Positions 17,062-23,646 of a stretch of DNA of 38,369 nucleotides are shown here, piece after piece. The notes under the pieces are model-generated. The model made no database searches, had not been told where the DNA came from, and saw only the letters and a program-made list of their open reading frames with translations. The position numbers and the translations under genes were made by a program. How positions within the stretch are numbered: position 1 is the stretch's first letter; each line of letters starts with the position of its first letter. Source of the DNA: CAYRNY01 sp964425755 (GTDB taxonomy: Bacteria; Chloroflexota; Anaerolineae; Aggregatilineales; Aggregatilineaceae); contig CAYRNY010000027.1 in assembly GCA_964425755.1 (NCBI GenBank), positions 1-38,369 on the forward strand. The letters are read 5' to 3'.

Positions 17062-17766
17062 ATGATGGGGAGTATCGTATTTGTTGTCTTGGTCCTCCTG
17101 TTCTTGTTGTTTGTCTTTGGCCTTTTCTCGATCGCTGAGAGTCCGCAGAGGCCAGACAAGCACGTACGCGAACGGGGACGCAGGTCTGCCGGAATGCGTG
17201 CCGACAGCCGGACGCGTCAGCGATTGGCGGCGCGTGGGAACCTCGCGGCGCAACAGGCGATGCGGCGCGCGGGGTACGAAGGTGGCGCCGCATACGTCCG
17301 CGTGGTCGACGTCGGTTTGCTGGCCTATCGTGAGCTTGATGAACCGAGACTCGTGCGTTATAACGACGTGTGGACCGATACGCAGTACATCCGGCCATTC
17401 GTCGGGGTATCGGTGCCGCACGCGGCGCGTGGCACAATCCGCATGGAGATTCGAGACAATGACGACCGGTTGCGCTATGTGGACGAGACACGTTATGACC
17501 TAGATGCCGGGTCAAATACGTTGCTGCCGGGCACGTGGCTCCCCCTGCGTGATCAGAGTGCCGTCACAGGTTATTGGACGCTACACGTCCGGGTGGGCGA
17601 TACGCTGTTGGCCGTGCACCGCTTTGGCTGGCAGGTGGCGGGTGACCAATTGCGGCACTATATTGAGGCGGACGGCGAGATTTCACCCGAACTACAGCAG
17701 GCGCTCAATGAGCAATCCAGTCAGGCGATAAGCCTGGCGCAATTGCTTTCCGGACAAGATGATTGA
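17062..17766 (+). CDS. Membrane paralog 2 of the E1/E2/JAB locus
   Basis: This 234-aa protein has one N-terminal membrane helix (about 4-23), a very basic juxtamembrane segment (RERGRRSAGMRADSRTRQR) and the same beta-rich domain as its neighbours. Matching motifs are VVDVGLLAYR, IRPFVGVSVP, MEIRDNDDRLRY, GSNTLLPGTWLPL and GYWTLHVRVGDTLLAVHRF. It ends in a helical, Gln/Ser-rich tail. I chose ATG 17062, 26 bases after the preceding stop, because an upstream ORF extension would overlap paralog 1 and hide the membrane helix. The basic patch after the helix predicts that the beta domain lies in the cytoplasm, where E1, E2 and JAB enzymes would act. Its function is not known. Confidence 0.65.
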   Translation: MMGSIVFVVLVLLFLLFVFGLFSIAESPQRPDKHVRERGRRSAGMRADSRTRQRLAARGNLAAQQAMRRAGYEGGAAYVRVVDVGLLAYRELDEPRLVRYNDVWTDTQYIRPFVGVSVPHAARGTIRMEIRDNDDRLRYVDETRYDLDAGSNTLLPGTWLPLRDQSAVTGYWTLHVRVGDTLLAVHRFGWQVAGDQLRHYIEADGEISPELQQALNEQSSQAISLAQLLSGQDD

Positions 17767-17835
17767 GTACATACACGCGGTATGCCTGGCGCAGCGAAAA
17801 CGGCCCGGTCCGATCTGCCGGCGGAGAAAACGCAG

Positions 17836-18663
17836 ATGGTCTTGAAGCAGTGGCGATCTAATCCTGCGCGAACGCGGCGTTTCAACTGGTGGACGGTCGC
17901 GTTTGTAATCGCCGCGTGCACGCTGGGATTGTTCCTGGCCGCGTTGGTGCTGAGGGGGCATGCATGGCGTGCAGTGGCGTATGCGGTGGTCGCGTTGTTC
18001 GTGTTCTTAGTCGCGCTGGCCGTGCATTTCTGGGGATCGTTGCTGTTTGGCGGGCTGCTTGACGTGGCGTTGCAGCGGCGCGCGGCTGTGCCCTGGAGTC
18101 TGGGCGACGAGCACGCATTGCAGGTGCCGGAACATGATATCGACCCTGGACTGGAACTGTTCGCTGCGGGAATGCTGGTCTACCGCCTGGGGGAGGTGAA
18201 GCCGAGCGCCTATTTTCGCACCGTACCGCTGGCCGGAGTGCGCGCGCTCAGACCGTTTATCGTTGCGCGGACCGGCGCGGGCCGGGATTATCCGTTCACA
18301 TTTTTGTTGCGTGACGCAAGGGATGTCACGCAGTTTGACGAAGCGGTTATGTTTGCATTGCACAACCGGCCCCAAGTGGTGATGCCGCCGTACCGGCTGG
18401 TGACCGAGCGACCGCGCATCTTGGCGGGACAACGCTGGACGCTGCAGGTAAAATCCGGCGTGACGGTTGTGGCGACGTTTCGCTTTCTGTTTGTGGATGG
18501 CGCAGTACAGGGCAATCAGATCGATGCAGGGCGGGTAGATGCCCAGGATCGGGTACCCGCGCATACGGCATGGCATCTGGCGGTGTTGCCACAGTTGCTG
18601 GATGAAGCTGTCAAGCGTGATGCGATGGCAGAAACGCGGGATGTTGTGTTGGAGGTCGTCTAG
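17836..18663 (+). CDS. Membrane paralog 3 of the E1/E2/JAB locus
   Basis: This 275-aa protein has two or three hydrophobic helices within residues 18-77 and a beta-rich domain related to paralogs 1 and 2 but more diverged: ELFAAGMLVYRLGE, LRPFIVARTG, FLLRDARDVTQF, PPYRLVTERPRILAGQ and QRWTLQVKSGVTVVATFRF. The C-terminal 40 residues are helical. ATG 17836 has GGAG nine bases upstream; ATG 17782 would add 18 residues but has no ribosome site. The stop is followed two bases later by the E2-like gene, so the two are very probably translationally coupled. In known bacterial Bil operons the ubiquitin-like protein gene occupies the position just before the E2. No di-Gly ending is present here. Confidence 0.65.
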   Translation: MVLKQWRSNPARTRRFNWWTVAFVIAACTLGLFLAALVLRGHAWRAVAYAVVALFVFLVALAVHFWGSLLFGGLLDVALQRRAAVPWSLGDEHALQVPEHDIDPGLELFAAGMLVYRLGEVKPSAYFRTVPLAGVRALRPFIVARTGAGRDYPFTFLLRDARDVTQFDEAVMFALHNRPQVVMPPYRLVTERPRILAGQRWTLQVKSGVTVVATFRFLFVDGAVQGNQIDAGRVDAQDRVPAHTAWHLAVLPQLLDEAVKRDAMAETRDVVLEVV

Positions 18664-18665
18664 AA

Positions 18666-19148
18666 ATGGCAAATACACCCTGGTGGGGGACGCGCCGGGA
18701 AGTCTCGAACCGGCTGCGCCTGGAAGTTGAGATGATGCGGGCGACTTTCGCCGACACGTTTCAATTGAAAGTGCCCCGGCGCGGCAATTTGTACTGGATT
18801 GGGGATGTTGATATCAATCTGCGGGGGATTCCACAGCGTAAGCATACGCTCAAGATTGTTTACGTGGACGATTATCCCAATCGTCCTGCCGAAGCGTACG
18901 TTTTGGCCCCTGAGATTTACAGCGAGAAACACCAGTTTGAAGACGGCCAGTTGTGCCTGTTCAACCCCAAAGACGGTGTGACGTATGGCTGGAATCCGTC
19001 GACTTCCACTGCGGTGACGGTGGCCGGGTGGGCGATCCAATGGCTGTACGCATATTATACCTGGCGGGCGACAGGTACCTGGCCCGGCATTGAAGAGCAT
19101 GCACGTCCCGTCAAAGATCGCGGACGCCGTAGAAGAAGGAGAAGGTGA
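18666..19148 (+). CDS. E2-like (ubiquitin-conjugating-enzyme-fold) protein
   Basis: This 160-aa protein matches prokaryotic E2-like proteins in length and motif order. An N-terminal helix (RREVSNRLRLEVEMM) is followed by beta strands, the Tyr-Pro element DDYPNRPAEAYVLAP, then KHQFEDGQLCLFNP with the likely catalytic Cys97, and a Trp element GWNPSTSTAVTVAGWAIQWL leading into the last helix. By analogy it would accept a ubiquitin-like protein from the E1 as a thioester and transfer it. The C-terminus is a run of seven arginines, encoded by the same AGAAGAAGGAGAAGG that serves as ribosome site for the JAB gene. It starts two bases after paralog 3. Prokaryotic E2s of this type occur in Bil and related operons; activity is inferred. 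Confidence 0.82.
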   Translation: MANTPWWGTRREVSNRLRLEVEMMRATFADTFQLKVPRRGNLYWIGDVDINLRGIPQRKHTLKIVYVDDYPNRPAEAYVLAPEIYSEKHQFEDGQLCLFNPKDGVTYGWNPSTSTAVTVAGWAIQWLYAYYTWRATGTWPGIEEHARPVKDRGRRRRRRR

Positions 19149-19150
19149 CG

Positions 19151-20374
19151 ATGACCGATCCACGACCTGGAGCGGCGCATGAGGGACCGCGCGTCGTCTT
19201 CGCGCAGCGTGTGCTCGACAAGATCGTGCAGAGTGCGCTGCTGTACCCGGGCACCGAGACCGGAGAGGCGCTGATCGGTCTGGTGGTACCACGTGATGAT
19301 CGCGCAGAGCCGGATATTTATGTGCTCGATACGATCGGGCCTGGTGACCATGCCGTCCGTGAGTGGGGTATGTTCGAACAGGGGGATGACTGGCAGGGCG
19401 ACGTGCTGCACTGGTTGTACGTCAACTGGGAGGCGTTTCGCGAGCAGGGCTGCACACCGTCCGGCGATCCCCTGGCGGAGACGTTTGACGCACCGTTAGC
19501 CCATGTGGGCGACTGGCACAAGCAACCCGGCGATATGATCGCACCCTCCGCAGGAGATGCAGAAACGGCCCGCCTGATGATCACCGACCGTGAGACACCG
19601 GTCCAGCACATCGTCGCACCGATCGTCACGCTTTACCCGCTGCGTGGTGACAGCGCACCGTTGGCGGACGCGGATGCAGACGGCGGGGATGGGACGGATG
19701 TGGCGGAATCAGAGCTTGCCGCGAGTGGTACCGGACCGGTGCCGGAGAAAGGCGCGGAATCCGGAGCACAGGAAGACGTGCCTGAGGGCGAGGAAGCACG
19801 CTCAAGTCCGGCCCCCGGTGCGATGCCGGAGCAGAAGCCCAACACGATCGTTCGCACTTTGCGTGACGCGGGCTGGATCGTGCGCGTTGATTGCTGGTAC
19901 ATGAGCAAGCATGTGCCACAGTTTGTGGCGGCCAAACCAGAGATCTGGGCCGACGAGCGGCTGCCCGAACTACCGCCGCTTGCCTGGCACCTGGCGCATC
20001 CACGCCGTTTTGACCAGGAATACAAGCTGCTGGCGGATGCCGGGTACATGGTCGATGTAGTGCGCTGGGATGCCGACGGTCAGCCGCCTTACGAGATATG
20101 TTTTTCTGTCTACAAGCGCGGCAGCAGCAAGGTGATCCTGATCGTGACACCGGTGGACTACCCGGTAGCGATGCCCGCCATTCGCCTCGCGCCGCTGGTG
20201 CCCGTTGTAGATGACGAGGATGTGTTTGAGAAGCTTTACCAGGCGTCAGAACCGGTCTTGCTGACCGATCTGCCGGAATGGGAATGGGATACCAAACGCA
20301 CGTTGATCGAGCTGGTATGGCACATGGAGCAGGTGATCGCGTGGTACGATAAGCAGGATGGTGGTGCTCAATGA
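19151..20374 (+). CDS. JAB/MPN-like isopeptidase with C-terminal E2/UEV-like domain
   Basis: This 407-aa protein has three parts. Residues 10-165 resemble a JAB/MPN domain: PGTETGEALIGLVV carries the candidate catalytic Glu36, and HVGDWHKQPGDMIAPSAGD carries H123, P126, S133 and D136. The usual HxH zinc pair is HxQ (Gln125), so zinc binding may be altered or use another ligand. Residues 165-230 are an acidic Gly/Pro linker. Residues 231-407 look like an E2/RWD or UEV-type fold without catalytic Cys (ICFSVYKRGSSKVILIVTP, VDYPVAMPAIRLAPL, LPEWEWDTKRTLIELVWHME). JAB enzymes remove or process ubiquitin-like tags. ATG 19151 follows GGAGAAGG and overlaps the E1 start by ATGA at its 3' end. The JAB assignment is firm; the UEV call is tentative. 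Confidence 0.75.
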   Translation: MTDPRPGAAHEGPRVVFAQRVLDKIVQSALLYPGTETGEALIGLVVPRDDRAEPDIYVLDTIGPGDHAVREWGMFEQGDDWQGDVLHWLYVNWEAFREQGCTPSGDPLAETFDAPLAHVGDWHKQPGDMIAPSAGDAETARLMITDRETPVQHIVAPIVTLYPLRGDSAPLADADADGGDGTDVAESELAASGTGPVPEKGAESGAQEDVPEGEEARSSPAPGAMPEQKPNTIVRTLRDAGWIVRVDCWYMSKHVPQFVAAKPEIWADERLPELPPLAWHLAHPRRFDQEYKLLADAGYMVDVVRWDADGQPPYEICFSVYKRGSSKVILIVTPVDYPVAMPAIRLAPLVPVVDDEDVFEKLYQASEPVLLTDLPEWEWDTKRTLIELVWHMEQVIAWYDKQDGGAQ

Positions 20375-21285
20375 GTTGGGACCGGATCGAACGCTTGCTG
20401 GGCGAGGATGTGCTGGCTTATCTACATACACAGACGGTAGGGATTATCGGACTGGGTTCGGGCGGCAGTTTTGTCGCGGTAAGTCTGGCGATGAGTGGAG
20501 TCGGTCGGTTTGTGCTGATCGACAATGACCGGGTAGAGGCGCACAATGTGGTACGGCACGTCGCCGATCGTCGCGACATTTCGCGTCTGAAGGTCGACGC
20601 CGTCGCCGACCTGATCCGCCAGCGCAATCCGGCAGCCGAGGTTAAAACTATAGCCGGGCGCATCGAAGATCACCTGGATTTACTGCCAGAGATGGACATC
20701 GTCATCGCGGGTGTGGACAGCGAGCACCCTAAGTATGTGATCAATCAAGCGTGCATTGAGCACCAGCGCACGGCGGTGTATGCCGGGGTGTATGAGCGCG
20801 GCGAAGGGGGTGACGTCTGTATCATCCGCCCGCAAGAAGGGCCGTGTTACGCGTGCTGGGCTGAACACCTGCGTGAGGGGTTATTTGATGCCAATAGCGG
20901 CGAGGACGAACTCGATTACGGTATGATCGGTCCCGATGGAACGCTGGCCGCCGAGCCAGGCCTGTGGCTGCACGTCGTGCGTGTCGCGGCATCCCAGGCG
21001 GATATGGCGTTGAACTACCTGCTAATGGATACGGACGCTTATCGCGCGTTGCCCGCTAATACGGTGGTTTTGGCGAATACCTACCTTGAAGTGTACGAGG
21101 GCCAGATCGTCTTGCCCTACACGGCGGAATGGGTTACCGTACCGCGTAACCCGGAATGTCTGGTCTGCGGGCATCTGCACCGCGCAACGGCTGGTGAAGC
21201 ATCCGTTTCGCTGGATGATCTGGCGCGCCAGGGGCACGTGGTATTGGAAGATGATGACGAAGGTGAACAGGGAACTGAAGAATGA
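20371..21285 (+). CDS. E1/ThiF/MoeB-like adenylyltransferase
   Basis: This 304-aa protein has a Rossmann nucleotide-binding site GIIGLGSGGSFVAVSL (25-40), the acidic switch LIDNDRVEAHNVVRH (49-63), Arg and Lys in DRRDISRLKVDAV, and MDIVIAGVDSEHPKY (108-122), as in ThiF, MoeB and E1 proteins that adenylate the C-terminal Gly of a ubiquitin-like protein. Four cysteines in two pairs (C159/C162 in CYACW and C263/C266 in CLVCGH) should bind a structural zinc. An obvious extra catalytic Cys domain is missing, so this is a minimal E1. The start overlaps the JAB stop as ATGA, and the stop overlaps the next gene the same way. In context it is more likely the activating enzyme for the E2 than a thiamine or molybdenum cofactor protein. 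Confidence 0.88.
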   Translation: MSWDRIERLLGEDVLAYLHTQTVGIIGLGSGGSFVAVSLAMSGVGRFVLIDNDRVEAHNVVRHVADRRDISRLKVDAVADLIRQRNPAAEVKTIAGRIEDHLDLLPEMDIVIAGVDSEHPKYVINQACIEHQRTAVYAGVYERGEGGDVCIIRPQEGPCYACWAEHLREGLFDANSGEDELDYGMIGPDGTLAAEPGLWLHVVRVAASQADMALNYLLMDTDAYRALPANTVVLANTYLEVYEGQIVLPYTAEWVTVPRNPECLVCGHLHRATAGEASVSLDDLARQGHVVLEDDDEGEQGTEE

Positions 21286-21584
21286 CTGACCCGAACAACA
21301 ACTTGCCACCGGCTGACGACGAGATGTCTGCCAACCCGCCACACGATGATGGAGGGGCGCCCGAAGACGCTGCGCCGTCACAGGCGAGTGACGACGCTAT
21401 GCGACCGCGCCTGGAGCGGCTTGGGGGCGAACCGGCCCCCGATATCACACCGGAAGAATTTGCCCGGTTGCAGCAGGCCGGCCAGATTCACATCGATCCG
21501 CGCGGGCGTGTGCGGACGACACAGCGCGATGAGACCGACGCAGGGATTTCGCTGCGCAAGCGGCGCGCATGGTACAGTATGTGA
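21282..21584 (+). CDS. Small acidic protein of the E1/E2/JAB locus
   Basis: This 100-aa protein begins with an acidic, Pro/Ala-rich, probably disordered N-terminal half. The second half holds a short folded-looking segment (ITPEEFARLQQAGQIHIDPR) and a basic end (SLRKRRAWYSM). It is not a recognisable beta-grasp protein and has no di-Gly tail, so I do not call it a ubiquitin-like modifier, although it occupies a place in the operon where a small substrate or partner might be expected. Its ATG overlaps the E1 stop by four bases, and its stop overlaps the Nudix start by one base, which implies translational coupling. Function unknown. Confidence 0.6.
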   Translation: MTDPNNNLPPADDEMSANPPHDDGGAPEDAAPSQASDDAMRPRLERLGGEPAPDITPEEFARLQQAGQIHIDPRGRVRTTQRDETDAGISLRKRRAWYSM

Positions 21585-22246
21585 TGGAAACAGTGACGCT
21601 GCAACACGTTCGTGCGGCGTTGGCCCTGCATCCATTTGACGCGCGTACTGCCCATCGCCGCATGGCACCTCAACCGCGCGCGTTGAGTCGGAGCACACAG
21701 CGTCCGGGCAAACCGCGCAAGGCAAGCGTACTGATTTTGTTGTTTCCTGCCGCCGCTGGCCTGGCGTTTGTGCTGGTCCGGCGCGCGCACAACCCGGACG
21801 ACGTCCATAGCGGGCAGATCAGCCTGCCGGGTGGCGCGCGTGAAGACGGCGAAACAGCTATCCAAACCGCGCTGCGTGAAACCTGGGAAGAGGTGGGGGT
21901 CGCACCGGATGATGTTGAGGTGTTGGGGCAGTTGGCGTGTCTCTATATCCCGCCCAGCGATTTTGAAGTACGTCCGGTGGTGGGACATGTCGACGCAATC
22001 CCGGCATGGCGCCCGGAAAGCACTGAAGTCGTTGATGTTCTGGAGTGCCCGCTGGTATGGCTGCTCGATGATTCGCGCAAGATGGTTGAAGATTGGGAGC
22101 GGTCCGGCCAGGTGCTGCGCGTGCCCTGGTATGACGTGCATGGGTGCAAGGTGTGGGGCGCAACGGCGATCATCTTGAGCGAGTTTGAGTACCGGTTGCG
22201 GATGGTGATGGGCAAGGAGAATAGCGCCTCGTCCTTGCCGAGTTGA
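21584..22246 (+). CDS. NudL-type Nudix hydrolase (CoA pyrophosphatase-like)
   Basis: This 220-aa protein carries a complete Nudix box: G84, E90, R98, E99, E102, E103 and G105 in order (GGAREDGETAI then RETWEEVGV). It is preceded by HSGQISLPGG, the motif that marks the NudL/YeaB/NUDT7-like CoA pyrophosphatase group. The expected reaction is hydrolysis of a CoA diphosphate bond, but other diphosphates are possible. The ATG at 21584 overlaps the preceding stop by one base; a start at 21569 would overlap by 16 bases. It closes the E1/E2/JAB operon. Whether it acts in that pathway, for example on a nucleotide by-product, or is only cotranscribed cannot be said. Confidence 0.85.
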   Translation: METVTLQHVRAALALHPFDARTAHRRMAPQPRALSRSTQRPGKPRKASVLILLFPAAAGLAFVLVRRAHNPDDVHSGQISLPGGAREDGETAIQTALRETWEEVGVAPDDVEVLGQLACLYIPPSDFEVRPVVGHVDAIPAWRPESTEVVDVLECPLVWLLDDSRKMVEDWERSGQVLRVPWYDVHGCKVWGATAIILSEFEYRLRMVMGKENSASSLPS

Positions 22247-22370
22247 GGTCGCGAGGATGGCCTTTGCACCGGCACCGATTTGCGTCGGGAAATTCCACGT
22301 GGTACAGTGCGCTCAAACCTAACGGTACGTTAACCGCATGCCAGCGCTGAAGGGCGGTTGAGGGATTATC

Positions 22371-23057
22371 ATGACTGAAAAAATCCTGGTAATTGACGAT
22401 GAAGACTTGACCGTGCAATTGATCAGTATGCTGCTTGAGCGGCGGAATTATGAGGTTGTGAAGGCCTATCGTGCCGAAGAAGGATTGCGTCTGGCATATC
22501 GTACGCATCCCGATCTGATCCTGCTCGACATCATGATGCCGGATATGGACGGGTGGGAAGTGTGCCGCCGCCTGCGCGAGCTTTCGGACGTACCGATCAT
22601 TTTCTTGACCGCGAAGGATGATGTGCGCGACGTGGTGAAAGGGCTGGAAATGGGGGCGGATGATTACATCGTCAAGCCCTATGATAATAATGAGCTTGTC
22701 GCGCGCATCCGGGCGCATTTGCGGCGCGCGCCAAAACCATCTGTCGCCGAAGAACTTGTGTTTGATGCCGGCAACTTTCGCATTAACTTCATCAGTCGTG
22801 AGGTGCGCGTAGATGGCGAGGCGGTGCACCTGACCCCTAAGGAATTCAATTTATTGGGCGTACTGGCACGTAATGCCGGACGTGTGATCACGCGGACAGA
22901 GCTTGTCAAAGAAGCCTGGGGACCGGAATACAGCGACGCGATTGATAGCCTGAAGCTTTACATCCACTACCTGCGCCAGAAGATCGAGCAGGACCCGCAG
23001 CACCCGAAATATATCCTGACGTCGCGGGGAGTCGGGTACCGGTTTGCGAACATTTAG
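22371..23057 (+). CDS. OmpR/PhoB-family response regulator
   Basis: This 228-aa protein has a complete receiver domain (1-120): acidic D9/D10/E11, phosphoacceptor D53 (LILLDIMMPDMDGWEV), T80 (FLTAKDD) and K102 (YIVKPYD). The C-terminal winged helix (about 130-225) has LTPKEFNLLGVLARNAG, RTELVKEAWGPEY and the terminal TSRGVGYRF hairpin. It should bind promoter DNA as a dimer when phosphorylated. GAGGGATTATC directly precedes the ATG. No histidine kinase gene is near, so it is an orphan here. The stop is only six bases from the convergent TPR-TM stop at 23064, so the two transcripts must overlap. Confidence 0.93.
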   Translation: MTEKILVIDDEDLTVQLISMLLERRNYEVVKAYRAEEGLRLAYRTHPDLILLDIMMPDMDGWEVCRRLRELSDVPIIFLTAKDDVRDVVKGLEMGADDYIVKPYDNNELVARIRAHLRRAPKPSVAEELVFDAGNFRINFISREVRVDGEAVHLTPKEFNLLGVLARNAGRVITRTELVKEAWGPEYSDAIDSLKLYIHYLRQKIEQDPQHPKYILTSRGVGYRFANI

Positions 23058-23063
23058 CGCCGG

Positions 23064-23513
23064 TCATAAATAGAGCAACACGACCACCAATACCAGCACG
23101 GCAAGGAGCACGAGTAGGAGTAGCAGGCTGATCCTGCGAAAGCGATGGGTCCGTTTGCGTTGTGTTGGGGATGTGTGGAGCGGCATCTGTGGCGGGGGCT
23201 GGGGCATTCGGCGTTGGGTACGCGCGGCAAGTGCGCGTTCCAGGGCGCGCCGTTCAAGTTTATTCAGCTGCCGCCGGGCGGTGGGGTTGTCCGGATCGAG
23301 TTCCAGCACGTTTTCAAAACAGACCCGGCGATCGTCATCATCCTCAACGACGCTCGCCAACCATAACCAGACCTGTTTGTGGTATGGGTCGATCTCAATC
23401 GCTCTGCGGAAGAGATCATGTGCGCGCTCGTTTTCACCTGCGCGGGCGGCGTCTTTACCTTCCTTGAACAACCGCAAAAACTCTTTGGGCGTATTACGCA
23501 GTTCGGTTGACAT
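23064..23513 (-). CDS. TPR single-TM tail-anchored protein
   Basis: This 149-aa protein has a TPR-type domain (about 8-85; LFKEGKDAARAGENERAHDL, then WLWLASVVEDDDDRRVCF and VLELDPDNPTARRQL), a basic Pro/Gln linker and a single C-terminal Leu/Val membrane helix (about 127-149). It is the shortest of four tandem paralogs at 23.1-27.3 kb that share this N-terminal domain. It ends at the membrane, so the TPR part should face the cytoplasm. ATG 23513 has AGGA about ten bases upstream; the longer ORF start at 23561 lies upstream of the predicted transcription start. Function is unknown; the domain implies protein-protein contact. Confidence 0.72.
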   Translation of the reverse strand: MSTELRNTPKEFLRLFKEGKDAARAGENERAHDLFRRAIEIDPYHKQVWLWLASVVEDDDDRRVCFENVLELDPDNPTARRQLNKLERRALERALAARTQRRMPQPPPQMPLHTSPTQRKRTHRFRRISLLLLLVLLAVLVLVVVLLYL

Positions 23514-23551
23514 CGTCGTCGTTATCCTGCCCTTCTGGCTTTGTCCCTTGT

Positions 23552-23560
23552 ATTCTAGCA
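23552..23560 (-). promoter_or_regulatory. Possible extended -10 promoter of the TPR-TM gene at 23064
   Basis: On the minus strand TGCTAGAAT forms an extended -10. No good -35 is seen. The predicted start near 23545 gives a leader of about 30 bases. Confidence 0.35.
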
Positions 23561-23646
23561 CAAGTTGTCTGGCCGGACGCCGGTGCTGCGGTTATGCTGA
23601 GATGATGTTCCCGGCTTGCACGTGTCTGGTGTGTTGCTGTGCGCGA

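Noticed and set aside
20371..21285. Assignment of the E1-like gene to thiamine or molybdopterin synthesis (thiF/moeB)
   Set aside because: No thiS, moaD or other cofactor genes are near, while E2 and JAB genes overlap it directly.
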